A stretch of 64,000 nucleotides of DNA from Micromonospora sp. RHAY321. Lineage in GTDB: Bacteria; Actinomycetota; Actinomycetes; Mycobacteriales; Micromonosporaceae. This document shows, in pieces, positions 10,951-19,387 of the stretch; the stretch's first letter is position 1; every line of letters begins with the position of its first letter. Location of the stretch: contig NZ_JAMHIW010000011.1 in NCBI RefSeq assembly GCF_023896955.1, forward strand, positions 1-64,000, written 5' to 3'. The position numbers and the translations under genes were made by a program. The notes under the pieces were generated by a model. It saw only the letters and a list, made by a program, of their open reading frames with translations, made no database searches and was not told where the DNA came from.

Positions 10951-12231
10951 TCAAGACGCCGCCGGGGCGGCGGGCAGGTCCCGCCGCCGCCGGAGCGGCC
11001 CTATCAGCAGGATCAACGGGGTGAGCGCCAGCCAGCTGGTCATCACCCCGATCGCCGTGTCGACGCCGTACCGCGCGCCGAGCGCGCCGGCCAGCACGGC
11101 GGCCAACGGGATGGTGCCGTAGTTGAGCAGGTGCATGCTCACCGTCACCCGGCCCAGCAGGTGGTGCGGCGTGTAGGTCTGCCGGAAGCTGCCCTTGACC
11201 ACGTTGCCGATGGCCACACCGAGGCCGATCAGCACTCCGCCGAGGGCCGGCCAGACCAGCCCGGCACCGGGCGCTGCCAGCGGGATGAGCAGCGCTGGCG
11301 GGCCGGTGAGGGCCGCACCGAGCAGCATGGCCCGCGCGGTGCCGAAGCGGCGGGCCAGCGTGGTGGCCAGCAACGCACCGACGATCCCCCCGGCGCTCAT
11401 CACCGCGATCAGGATGCCCACCAGGCCCGGCGCGAGCCGCAGCTCGCGGACCAGGAAGACCACGAGGACCGCCTGGTAGCCGATCAGCCCGATGTTGCTG
11501 GCCGCGCCGTAGACCGACAGCACCCGCAGGTACGGGTCGCGGGCGACGAAGCGCAATCCCTCGGCGATGTCCCCGCGCAGCGAACGGGACACCTCCGCCC
11601 GCCGGGTGCGCGGCTCCACGGTGCGGATCCGCAGCAGGAAGGCCGCGGAGAGCAGGAAGGTGAGCGCGTCCAGCAGCAGCGCGGCGACCGCCCCGGTGAG
11701 CTGGGCGATCAGGCCCGCGAGGCCCGGCCCGACGACGTAGCTCACGGTCTGGGTGGCGTGCAGCTTCGCGTTGCCCTCCGGTAGCTGCTCGGGTCGCAGC
11801 ACGACCGGCAGGTACACCTGGTCGGCGGTCTCGAAGAAGACCCGCGCGGTGCCGGCGCCGAGCGCGACCACCAGCAGGTGCCAGACGGTGAGCCGGTCCA
11901 GCGCGGCGGCCAGCGGCACGCTGAGGAAGGCCAGCGCGCAGAGCACGTCGCAGACGACCATCACCGGTCGGCTCGGCAGGCGGTCCACCCACGCGCCGGC
12001 CGGCAGGCCGATCAGCAGCCAGGGCAGCCAGGCCGCGGCGGTGAGCACCGCCACCTGGAAGGTGCCGGCGTCGAGCACGGCCACGGCGACCAGCGGCAGG
12101 GCGACGGTGGTGACGTTGCTGCCGATGCTGCTGACGGCCTGGCCGGCCCAGAGCAGCCGGAAGTCCCGGTGCCGCAGCAGACCGCCGGCCGGCCGGGCCG
12201 GGGTCGGATCGGTGCGGGTGGCCGTGGTCAC
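10951..12231 (-). CDS. MFS transporter (EntS-like drug/siderophore exporter type)
   Basis: Twelve-helix major facilitator of 426 aa. After a short basic tail the text runs FRLLWAGQAVSSIGSNVTTVALP, then the loop 2-3 signature region GAWVDRLPSRPVMVVCD, typical for the multidrug or enterobactin exporter branch. The substrate is unknown. The GTG start at 12231 overlaps the stop of the upstream arsR-family gene by 4 nt (GTGA), so translation is coupled and the regulator very likely controls this pump. The ligand sensed by the regulator would then be a substrate of the pump or a related compound. It ends at the terminator shared with the cold-shock gene. Confidence 0.9.
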   Translation of the reverse strand: MTTATRTDPTPARPAGGLLRHRDFRLLWAGQAVSSIGSNVTTVALPLVAVAVLDAGTFQVAVLTAAAWLPWLLIGLPAGAWVDRLPSRPVMVVCDVLCALAFLSVPLAAALDRLTVWHLLVVALGAGTARVFFETADQVYLPVVLRPEQLPEGNAKLHATQTVSYVVGPGLAGLIAQLTGAVAALLLDALTFLLSAAFLLRIRTVEPRTRRAEVSRSLRGDIAEGLRFVARDPYLRVLSVYGAASNIGLIGYQAVLVVFLVRELRLAPGLVGILIAVMSAGGIVGALLATTLARRFGTARAMLLGAALTGPPALLIPLAAPGAGLVWPALGGVLIGLGVAIGNVVKGSFRQTYTPHHLLGRVTVSMHLLNYGTIPLAAVLAGALGARYGVDTAIGVMTSWLALTPLILLIGPLRRRRDLPAAPAAS

Positions 12232-12803
12232 GGCCGGGCCGGAACGCCGTGGGCGAACACGAAGACGGGCTGCCGTTCGCGGCCGTCGTCAGGCAGCGGC
12301 CGGTCGGCCCAGCGGGCCAGCAGGTCGATCATTTCGCGGCTCAGCTCGGCGAGTTCGTCGGGGGTGAGGTGCAGCCACTTGTCGGTGGAGAACGGGCCGT
12401 CCTGCCAGGCGGCCTGCGCCGCCTCGTCGGCGGTGTGCCACGCCCGGGCCAGGGCGACGTGCCGGTCCAGGTTGAGCGAGGTGGCGGCGTCGGCGACCGC
12501 CCGTGCCGCGGGGTCGGCGTCGAAGTCGGCGTTGGACCAGCGCACCCCCCTGGTGACCAGCCGCCACCACCGCTCGCGCCGGTCCCGGGCCAGTTCGGGG
12601 GCCTCGGTGACGAGTTCACCAGCGGCGAGCACCTTGAGGTGGTGGCTGACGTTCGCGGGCGCCTGGTCGGTGCGCTCGGCGAGCATGCCGACGGTCGAGG
12701 GCCCGTGCACCTTGAGCACGTCCATCAAACGGCGGCGCAGCGGGTGGGCCATGGCGGCCAGCACCCGCGAGTCGGTGACCTGGCGTACGTCGGGTCTCTC
12801 CAT
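12228..12803 (-). CDS. ArsR-family winged-helix regulator
   Basis: 191 aa. The N-terminal winged helix reads DSRVLAAMAHPLRRRLMDVL, then a recognition helix APANVSHHLKVL, typical of ArsR/HTH_20 regulators. No ArsR-type metal-binding cysteine motif is present, so it probably senses a small organic ligand or is a metal-independent member. The C-terminal ~100 residues are a helical extension with conserved tryptophans (AWHTADEAAQAAW). The ATG at 12803 is preferred to an in-frame ATG at 12854 because the longer form would run through a large palindrome that looks like this protein's operator. It forms a two-gene operon with the MFS exporter. Confidence 0.9.
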   Translation of the reverse strand: MERPDVRQVTDSRVLAAMAHPLRRRLMDVLKVHGPSTVGMLAERTDQAPANVSHHLKVLAAGELVTEAPELARDRRERWWRLVTRGVRWSNADFDADPAARAVADAATSLNLDRHVALARAWHTADEAAQAAWQDGPFSTDKWLHLTPDELAELSREMIDLLARWADRPLPDDGRERQPVFVFAHGVPARP

Positions 12804-12822
12804 GCCACCGACCCTGCCATCC

Positions 12823-12850
12823 GCAATGACTGTTGCGCAACAGTTATTGC
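12823..12850. promoter_or_regulatory. Operator palindrome of the ArsR/MFS operon
   Basis: A perfect 16-bp core (ACTGTTGCGCAACAGT, 12829-12844) is extended to 28 bp with only one mismatched pair. It lies 20 nt upstream of the arsR ATG, the expected place for autorepression. Confidence 0.75.
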
Positions 12851-12902
12851 CCAAGAGTCGCCGCGGACTGGCAGGTTCGGCGCGGCCGGCGAGCCCGGCG
12901 GG

Positions 12903-13778
12903 TCAGGCGACCAGCCGGCGCGCCAGTTCGTCGGCGACCTGCTTGGCCATGGTCGGTGGGATGGCGGCGGCGATCTTCTCCGGGGTCAGCCCGGCGAGTA
13001 CGCCCTGGATGATCGCCGGCTCGTCGGTGAAGTCCCGGCCGGACAGCGCGGTCAGCGCGCTCTGCAGAGCGGTCACCTGGGCGGCGATCGACTTCAGCGT
13101 CGGGTGCGCCGGCGCGTAGTTGGCGACGGTGGCGTCCTCGCCCAACGCCATCCGGGTGTAGATCTGCCCGACCGGGTTGCGGCCGTCCAGCACGGTCAGG
13201 TTCCGGTGGACGGTGGCCAGCCAGGCGTGTTCCTCGGGGGTCATGTCGTTCTCCTCCAGAAGTCCGATGGAGCTGAGGTAGCGGCGGAACAACGGCCGCT
13301 GGTCGCGACCGGCCTTGATGGCGTCACGGAAGAAGCTGAAGTGGGTGTGCCAGCGGTGCGAGCTGTCGCCGCTGGTGCGCTTGCCGAGCCGGTCCCACCG
13401 CTTCACGGTCGTACCGTCAGGGCTGTAGATGATCTCGCGGATGTCCCGGGTGTCGGCCGCGTTCGCGGCGCACTGCCCCACACACCAGAGCGAGAAGCTG
13501 CGCATGGTGTGCGTCCCGCCACCGGAGCGGATCTCGAAACCGCCGACGTCCAGCGCCGCCGCGTCGAGGGTCAGGCCGGCACGGTCCCGGGGCGACTCCA
13601 CCACCGAGTAGTCGTTGGTGACCACCCGGTCCGATCCGCAGTGGTAGCCGCCGCGGTGCGCCGGATCGCCGACGATGCCGACCTCCGCCGGGTCCAGGTC
13701 GTCCGGCCCGGGGGCGTTGTCGAGGTGCGTCAGCAGCAGGGTACGGACGGCCAACAGGTTCGCCGGGGCCCGGGTCAT
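12903..13778 (-). CDS. Orphan actinophage-lysin-like protein (possible M15-type peptidase)
   Basis: 291 aa with no signal peptide. I do not recognise it with certainty. Residues 25-170 hold a possible zinc site: GGYHCGSD, NDYSV, an AAALDVGG segment and SSHRWHTHFSF, whose H-x-x-H-x-H recalls D-Ala-D-Ala metallopeptidases of the M15 type. The C-terminal 90 residues begin MTPEEHAWL and end with the AAIPPTMAKQVADELARRL pattern that I associate with actinophage endolysins. The ATG at 13778 has an excellent AAGGGGGA ribosome site 7 nt upstream. No holin, tail or integrase genes are nearby, so it looks like a captured or relic phage gene, apparently intact. Confidence 0.6.
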   Translation of the reverse strand: MTRAPANLLAVRTLLLTHLDNAPGPDDLDPAEVGIVGDPAHRGGYHCGSDRVVTNDYSVVESPRDRAGLTLDAAALDVGGFEIRSGGGTHTMRSFSLWCVGQCAANAADTRDIREIIYSPDGTTVKRWDRLGKRTSGDSSHRWHTHFSFFRDAIKAGRDQRPLFRRYLSSIGLLEENDMTPEEHAWLATVHRNLTVLDGRNPVGQIYTRMALGEDATVANYAPAHPTLKSIAAQVTALQSALTALSGRDFTDEPAIIQGVLAGLTPEKIAAAIPPTMAKQVADELARRLVA

Positions 13779-13935
13779 GGGGTCCCCCTTTCCATGAGAG
13801 GGGACCGGGCACGACGTCACACCGCGTACGCGGTGCAGGGCTGCGGACGAGCCCGGCCTACTGGTGCACAGCGCCGGGCGTTGACCCAACGATAGCCCGC
13901 GTTTTGGATGAATGCCCAGCTCAGCGAGGGTCAGT

Positions 13936-15627
13936 TCAGATTGGAGCCCGCTCGGAGCCAGAGTGGACGGTCGGCAACAGCAGCGCCGAGGGGTGCGCCG
14001 GGTCATGCAGGATCTGCTGCCGGCCGGCACGCAGCGTCACGGCCGTACCGAGAGGTTCCCCGGTGCCGGGGTTACGCGCCCAGCGCGGGTGGGCGCCACC
14101 GGCCACCTGCACCCGCAGACGGTGCCCGGCGCCGAACCGGTACGCGGTCGGCCACAGTGGCACCGGAACCCGGCGGACCCCGGACGCGTCGGCCGCGAAG
14201 CGATCGGGTGTGACCCGGACCAGGCCGTCGCACACGTTCCGGGAGCGGCCGCGACGGTCCACGTCGCACAGTCGGACGAACACGTCCAGGTAGGGCAGCT
14301 CAGCGCGGACGTGGATCTCGGCGCGCACCGGGCCGATCACCTCGACCGGCCGGGCCAGCGGGGCGCTGGTGTACGTCAGCACGTCGGGTCGGGCCTCGAC
14401 GCGCCGGTTGTCGACCGGGCCGGCCCGCTGCGCCACGAGCAGCGGCCCGCCCAGCGACGGGGTGGGGTCGCCGGGGTCGTACCGGAACTCGTCCGGCGCC
14501 GACGCGACCGGCGGGCGCGTGGCCAGCTCGCCGCCCGGGTGCAGATGCCAGGCGGTCTCGACCGCCGGCGGAGGCCAGTCCGGCAGGTCCCGCCAGCCGC
14601 CGCCGGGGCCGCTCACGTACAGCCGGACCGGAGCCGACGCGGACGGCCCGACGCGGGGCGGCCGGTCGCGCGCGGAGGCCGGGCCCGCCAGGTGCTCGTC
14701 GAGCCAGGCCAGCCCCTCCCGCAGGGCGGCGACGAACAGGCCGGGGCTGCCGTGCGTCCACGGGCCGATGACCAGGCGTGGCCGGGCCCCGGCGGCACGC
14801 AGGGTGGCGTGGTCGTCGAGCTGGGCGGGCAGGAAGATGTCGTGCCAGCCGGTGACCATGACCACCGGCGCCCGCACCCGGGCCACCCGGTCGGCGAAGA
14901 CCCTCCTCCGCCAGTACGCGGCGTCCGGGGTGTGGTGGCGCAGCCACTCCTGGAAGAACGGGATGGTCACCCCGGTGGCCACCCGGTCGGCATCGGCCAG
15001 CGGCAGGTGCTCCAGCGCGGCCGCCAGTCGGGGCTGTCCACGCTTGAGCTCCCACTGCCGCGTCAGCCACGGCACGGTCTGCGCGTGCAGCAGCTCCGCC
15101 CAGGTCAGGACCGTGTCCAGGGCGAAGGACTCCCCCGCGTACGTCGAGTCCCGGGTGGCCGAGGCGGTCACGACCGCGACCATCGCGCGCAGCTCGTCGC
15201 CGGCGTCGGCGGCCAGCGCCCACTGGGCGAAGCCCTGGTAGCTGACCCCGAACATGCCGAGCGCGCCGGACCACCAGGGTTGGCGGCGCAGCCAGTCCAG
15301 GGTGTCCAGCCCGTCGTCGCGCTCGTGCACCAGCGGGGCGAACGTCCCACCGGAGCCACCGGTGCCCCGACAGGACTGGATGACCGCGTGCCGGCCACGC
15401 GCGGCGAGCAGCCGGCCGAGCAGCCGCAACGGTCCACCCCGCCCGTACGGGGTGCGGATCAGCACGGTGGGCGCGTCCGAGACGGCCGGGGCGTAGTGAT
15501 CGGTGCGCAGCACCACGCCGTCGCGGACCCGGACCGGGATGTCGCGGGTGACCCGTACCGGGCCGGGGCGGGTCGCGGGCAGGCGCAGCGCGGTGCCGGC
15601 GAGGCGGGCGACGAGCCGGTGCGGCAC
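13936..15627 (-). CDS. CocE/NonD-family (S15) alpha/beta-hydrolase
   Basis: 563 aa, normal for the X-Pro dipeptidyl-peptidase S15 family that includes cocaine esterase and acyl hydrolases. The nucleophile elbow is GVSYQG (about residue 124-129) after the oxyanion region QSCRGTGGSGG. Acid and base fit APVVMVTGWHDIFLPAQ and GPWTHGS in the standard order, and a C-terminal jelly-roll-like domain follows. There is no signal peptide. The GTG at 15627 is only 2 nt after the stop of the MarR gene, so the two are translationally linked. Substrate unknown; esters or amides are typical of the family. Confidence 0.88.
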   Translation of the reverse strand: MPHRLVARLAGTALRLPATRPGPVRVTRDIPVRVRDGVVLRTDHYAPAVSDAPTVLIRTPYGRGGPLRLLGRLLAARGRHAVIQSCRGTGGSGGTFAPLVHERDDGLDTLDWLRRQPWWSGALGMFGVSYQGFAQWALAADAGDELRAMVAVVTASATRDSTYAGESFALDTVLTWAELLHAQTVPWLTRQWELKRGQPRLAAALEHLPLADADRVATGVTIPFFQEWLRHHTPDAAYWRRRVFADRVARVRAPVVMVTGWHDIFLPAQLDDHATLRAAGARPRLVIGPWTHGSPGLFVAALREGLAWLDEHLAGPASARDRPPRVGPSASAPVRLYVSGPGGGWRDLPDWPPPAVETAWHLHPGGELATRPPVASAPDEFRYDPGDPTPSLGGPLLVAQRAGPVDNRRVEARPDVLTYTSAPLARPVEVIGPVRAEIHVRAELPYLDVFVRLCDVDRRGRSRNVCDGLVRVTPDRFAADASGVRRVPVPLWPTAYRFGAGHRLRVQVAGGAHPRWARNPGTGEPLGTAVTLRAGRQQILHDPAHPSALLLPTVHSGSERAPI

Positions 15628-15629
15628 GG

Positions 15630-16160
15630 TCAGCCTGTCGGGCGGCGGGGTGACTCGGGCCGCGCTGCGCGCACCGAGTCGCGGTGCGCGCGCAACGACT
15701 CGCTCATCTCCGTCATGAACCGGTGCACCACCTCCAGCTCGTGGTCGGCGAACCGGGCCATCACCTCGTCGGTACGGGTGCCCAGCGGCTGGAAGAACCG
15801 CATGGCCAGGGCGGCTCCCTGGTCGGCGTAGTGCAGCAGCACCTTGCGTCGGTCGACGGTGTCCCGGTCGCGGCGGATGTGGCCGGCGCGCTCGAGCCGG
15901 TCGATCAGGGCGGTGACCGAGCCGGAGGAGAGGTTGAGCTGCTCACCGAGGCGGCCGGGCGTGATCGGCTCACCGAGCAGCTCGGCGTCCATCACGGCGA
16001 TCAGCGCCTGCAGGTCGGTCGGGTTGAGCCCGTGCAGGTTGGCGAAGGCGTGGCCCACCTGCTGGGCGTCCACCGAGTAGCGCCGCAGGTTGTTGGTGAT
16101 CTCCGCGACCAACTGCTCGCGGCGCGTGTCGCGCCGCCGGTACATGCCGTGAGTCGCCAC
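15630..16160 (-). CDS. MarR-family regulator
   Basis: 176 aa. A MarR winged helix with LNPTDLQALIAVMD, TPGRLGEQLNLSSGSVTALIDRLERAGHI (broken here across the recognition helix) and the wing DRRKVLLH is easy to see. The annotated start is GTG at 16160; an in-frame ATG at 16145 is an alternative. It is divergent from the MMPL exporter at 16270 and upstream of the CocE hydrolase, so it probably controls both directions from an inverted repeat at 16221-16237. A MarR protein, an RND-like pump and an esterase together suggest a response to a lipophilic or antibiotic-like compound. Confidence 0.92.
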   Translation of the reverse strand: MATHGMYRRRDTRREQLVAEITNNLRRYSVDAQQVGHAFANLHGLNPTDLQALIAVMDAELLGEPITPGRLGEQLNLSSGSVTALIDRLERAGHIRRDRDTVDRRKVLLHYADQGAALAMRFFQPLGTRTDEVMARFADHELEVVHRFMTEMSESLRAHRDSVRAARPESPRRPTG

Positions 16161-16220
16161 GTCGCGCCGCTTCTTCCCATCGTCGGTCCCCCGGCTTGCA
16201 GCATAGAACAGGCGTCGATA

Positions 16221-16237
16221 ATCTCGATAGTCAAGAT
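16221..16237. promoter_or_regulatory. Candidate MarR operator
   Basis: ATCTCGA-TAG-TCAAGAT, a 7-3-7 inverted repeat with one mismatch, in an AT-rich island in the 109-nt divergent space between marR and mmpL. Confidence 0.6.
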
Positions 16238-16269
16238 ACTTGGCGTTCGAAGGACCCAGAGGTCATCTG

Positions 16270-18396
16270 ATGTCTGTCTTCACCAGAGTCGCCCGCGGCC
16301 GGTTGGCCGCCTGGTTCACCGTGGCCGCCGCCGTCGTCGTCGGCGCGGCGGTCTTCGGACTGCCCCGACCGGACAACCCGGCGCCGGTCTCCGCCAGCGG
16401 GTTGTCCGTGCGGTGGCAGTCGACGCAGGTGGAGCGGCTGCAGGACCAACTCCCGTCCAGTGAGGTGCAGCCGGCCATCGTGGTGGTCAGCCGCGCCGAC
16501 GGCGGCGCGCTGGTCGAGGCCGACCGGGACGCCCTCGCCGCCCGCTCCGGAGACCTCAGCCGCTTCGCGGTGGGTGGGCTGATCAGCCCCGCCCAGATCT
16601 CCCCGGACGGCACGGTGGCGCTCGTCGCCGTGCCGCTGAGCACCGCTGGCGGGCAGGACCAGGTCACCGAGACGATCAGCCAACTCCGCGCCACACTGAC
16701 GGACCTGCCCGGCGGGCTCACCGTCGCGGTGACCGGCGCCCCCGCGTTCACCGCCGACCTCTCCTCGGTCTTCGACGGCGCCGACATCACCCTGCTCGCG
16801 GTGACCGCCGCCGTGGTCGCGCTGCTGCTCCTGATCACCTACCGCAGCCCGTTTCTGTGGATCGTGCCGCTGGCCGTGGTCGCGGCGACCGAGCAGCTGA
16901 CCCTGCGCGCGGTGGACACGATCGTGCCGGCCGTCGGCATCACCCTCCAGCAGGGCCAGGTCACCGGCATCGCCAGCGTGCTGGTCTTCGGCGCCGCCAC
17001 CGACTACGCCCTGCTGCTCATCGCCCGCTACCGGGAGGAGTTGCGCCGCGAGGAGGACCGGTTCACGGCGATGCGCGCCGCGCTGCGCCGGACGGCCGAG
17101 CCCATCCTGGCCAGCGGCGGCACCGTGGTGCTCGGCGTGCTCACCCTGCTGCTCAGTGAGCAGGAGACGAACCGCGCACTGGCCGTGGCCTGCGCGACCG
17201 GGGTGGTCTTCGCCATGCTCTCGGCGCTGTTCGTGCTCCCCGCCGTGCTGGCGCTCTTCGGCCGCGGCCTGTTCTGGCCGTTCGTACCCCGGGTCGGTGG
17301 GCAGGTCCGCGAGGGCCGGCTCTGGGGCCGGCTCGGCACCGCCGTGGAGCGCCGCCCGGTGCCGGTCGCGGTGCTGGCGACGCTCCTGCTCGCCGGTCTG
17401 GCGCTGGGCGGGCTCGGCATCCGCACCGGCCTGTCCGAGACCGAGCAGTTCCGGGCCGAGCCCGAGGCGGTCGTCGGCGCGCAGACCCTCGCCCGGGCGT
17501 TCCCCGCCGGCACCACCCAGCCGGTGGCCGTGCTCACCACCCCGACGGCGGTGCGGGCGGTCACCGACGCCGCGTCCGCCGTCCCCGGGGTCGCCTCGGC
17601 CCGCCCCGGCGACGCCGGCCAGGCTGTCGCCCAGGTCGACGTGGTGCTGGCCTCCGAACCCGGCACCGCCGCGGCCGACCGGACGATCCAGGCGCTGCGC
17701 GACGCGGTCGCCGCGGTCCCCGGCTCCGCACCCCCCGCGGTCGACGGCGCCGACGCGCCGTCGGGGGCCATCGTCGGCGGCACCGTCGCGGCCACCTACG
17801 ACTCCGAGGAGGCCAACGACCGGGACCTGCGGCTGATCCTGCCGATCATCCTGCTGCTGGTCGGCGCGGTGCTCGTACTGCTGCTGCGGGGCCTGCTGGC
17901 ACCGGTGCTGCTGGTGCTGACCGTCATCGCGTCGTTCTTCGCGAGCCTGGGTGCGGCGTGGCTGCTCTTCGACCACGTGCTCGGTTTCCCGGCGTTGGAC
18001 AGCGGTGTGCTGCTGCTCGCCTTCGTGTTCCTGGTGGCACTCGGCGTGGACTACAACATCTTCCTGGTCACCCGAGCCCGGGAGGACGCCCGCGGCGCCG
18101 GCACCCGGGACGGGATGCTCTCCGCGCTGCGGGTCACCGGCGGGGTGATCACCAGTGCCGGTGTTCTGCTGGCCGCGGTCTTCGCCGTCCTCGGCGTGCT
18201 GCCGCTGATCACGCTGACCCAGATCGGCATCATCGTCTGCATCGGCGTCCTGCTGGACACCCTGCTCGTGCGCACGGTCCTGGTGCCGGCGCTCGCGTTC
18301 ATGCTCGGCGACCGCTTCTGGTGGCCCGGCCGGATCGCCCGCGATCGGGTGGCCGACACCCCGGTGTCGCACGAGCCGGCTGCCTCCCGGCACTGA
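16270..18396 (+). CDS. MMPL-family (RND superfamily) transporter
   Basis: 708 aa integral membrane exporter. It has the RND layout: one N-terminal helix, a periplasmic loop, helices 2-6 with FGAATDYALLLIARYREEL, a second large loop and helices 7-12 with LVALGVDYNIFLVTRAREDA. The paired D-Y motifs in helices 4 and 10 are the proton-relay signature of MMPL proteins, which export lipids, siderophores or drugs. The ATG at 16270 has GAGGT 8 nt upstream; an in-frame TTG at 16240 would overlap the operator region and is unlikely. Shares the intergenic space with marR. Terminates at the strong hairpin at 18406. Confidence 0.92.
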   Translation: MSVFTRVARGRLAAWFTVAAAVVVGAAVFGLPRPDNPAPVSASGLSVRWQSTQVERLQDQLPSSEVQPAIVVVSRADGGALVEADRDALAARSGDLSRFAVGGLISPAQISPDGTVALVAVPLSTAGGQDQVTETISQLRATLTDLPGGLTVAVTGAPAFTADLSSVFDGADITLLAVTAAVVALLLLITYRSPFLWIVPLAVVAATEQLTLRAVDTIVPAVGITLQQGQVTGIASVLVFGAATDYALLLIARYREELRREEDRFTAMRAALRRTAEPILASGGTVVLGVLTLLLSEQETNRALAVACATGVVFAMLSALFVLPAVLALFGRGLFWPFVPRVGGQVREGRLWGRLGTAVERRPVPVAVLATLLLAGLALGGLGIRTGLSETEQFRAEPEAVVGAQTLARAFPAGTTQPVAVLTTPTAVRAVTDAASAVPGVASARPGDAGQAVAQVDVVLASEPGTAAADRTIQALRDAVAAVPGSAPPAVDGADAPSGAIVGGTVAATYDSEEANDRDLRLILPIILLLVGAVLVLLLRGLLAPVLLVLTVIASFFASLGAAWLLFDHVLGFPALDSGVLLLAFVFLVALGVDYNIFLVTRAREDARGAGTRDGMLSALRVTGGVITSAGVLLAAVFAVLGVLPLITLTQIGIIVCIGVLLDTLLVRTVLVPALAFMLGDRFWWPGRIARDRVADTPVSHEPAASRH

Positions 18397-18405
18397 CCGG
18401 CACGA

Positions 18406-18449
18406 CGACGGGGGCGGGGCCGGGTCTCCCCCGGCCACCGCCCCCGTCG
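18406..18449. terminator. Bidirectional terminator
   Basis: A 19-bp stem with one bulged A and a 5-nt loop, between convergent mmpL and the transglycosylase gene. Confidence 0.88.
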
Positions 18450-18459
18450 GTCGGCGTGC

Positions 18460-19356
18460 TCAGTACGCCAGGCAGACGCACTGGGTCATCAGCGCCCGCA
18501 CGTTGTACACGTACGACGGGTTCGGGATGGCCAGCGGCTTCCCCTCCTGCGCCACCGCGCCGTGCCCGAAGTTGTACGCGGCGATCACCGCGTTGAGCAG
18601 GCAGGAGTTCAGCTCGCTGGTGCACAGGGTCGCGTCGAGCCGGTAGTCGGACTCGAAGTACATGTCGCCGATGTACTTGGTCAGCCAGGCCAGGTACGTG
18701 CCGCCGAGGTACGCGTTGTCCTGGTAGTTGTGCAGGTCGTAGTTCTGCTCGAACCGCTGGTTCATCCAGGTCGCGGTGGCCGGCATCACCTGCATCAGCC
18801 CGACGCCGCCGTCGCAGGCGTAGATGTTGGACTGCCAGCCGCTCTCCTGCCAGGCGGTGGCCTTGACCAGGTTCAGTGGGATCTTGATGCTCGGGGCGGA
18901 CACCGGCCAGTAGGTGCGCTCCGCGGCGTTGGTCAGCGCCGCCTTCGCCTCGGCCCGGGTCGCCTGGGTGCCCCGGTAGCTGGGCACGCAGGGGCTCGCC
19001 CGGGGACGCGGCGGTGGCGGCGGACCCCAGGTCTCGGTGGGCCGCCGGGGCACAAGGCGAGGCCTCGGCGCCACGCTGGCCGTGCGGGCCGCCTCCATGG
19101 GCGCTGCCGCGCTCGGCGACGCGAGGCGTTTCGGAGCGGGGTCGGTCGTCGCCGCCCCGGCCGCCGACGGGCTCGGCTCCCCGGTGGTCTCGTCGACGGG
19201 TGCGTCGGCCATTGCCTCCGCCGGCCCCTCGGTGACCGCGACCGGCGCGGCCTGGTCCTGGGGTTGCCCTCCGGTGGCGCCGCAGCCGACCAGCGTGCCC
19301 GCCAGCAGCAGCCCGGCGAGCACCGCGGCGCCCATCCGACCGGTCCGTCGATGCAT
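18460..19356 (-). CDS. Lytic transglycosylase-like lipoprotein (SLT domain)
   Basis: 298 aa. A signal peptide ends in a lipobox (LVGC), so it is likely anchored outside the membrane. A Pro/Ala/Thr-rich linker of about 100 residues spans the wall region, and the C-terminal goose-lysozyme-like SLT fold has the catalytic glutamate in AWQESGWQS, then GGVGLMQVMPATATW and the AAYNFGHG helix motif. This enzyme type cleaves the MurNAc-GlcNAc bond to leave 1,6-anhydro ends. The ATG at 19356 has GGGGAGG 7 nt upstream. Four cysteines in the domain (YACDGG, LCTS, SCLL, CVC) may form disulfides. It is probably a single-gene unit. Confidence 0.87.
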   Translation of the reverse strand: MHRRTGRMGAAVLAGLLLAGTLVGCGATGGQPQDQAAPVAVTEGPAEAMADAPVDETTGEPSPSAAGAATTDPAPKRLASPSAAAPMEAARTASVAPRPRLVPRRPTETWGPPPPPRPRASPCVPSYRGTQATRAEAKAALTNAAERTYWPVSAPSIKIPLNLVKATAWQESGWQSNIYACDGGVGLMQVMPATATWMNQRFEQNYDLHNYQDNAYLGGTYLAWLTKYIGDMYFESDYRLDATLCTSELNSCLLNAVIAAYNFGHGAVAQEGKPLAIPNPSYVYNVRALMTQCVCLAY

Positions 19357-19387
19357 CCGTACCTCCCCGTGTGATCGTCGCCGCACA

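Noticed and set aside
12851..12854. Upstream ATG (12854) as start of the arsR-family gene
   Set aside because: It would place the 28-bp palindrome inside the coding sequence and add residues not seen in the family.
16231..18438. 735-codon frame opposite the MMPL gene
   Set aside because: Hydrophilic, Gln/His/Arg-rich and without motifs, whereas the plus strand encodes a complete RND-type transporter.
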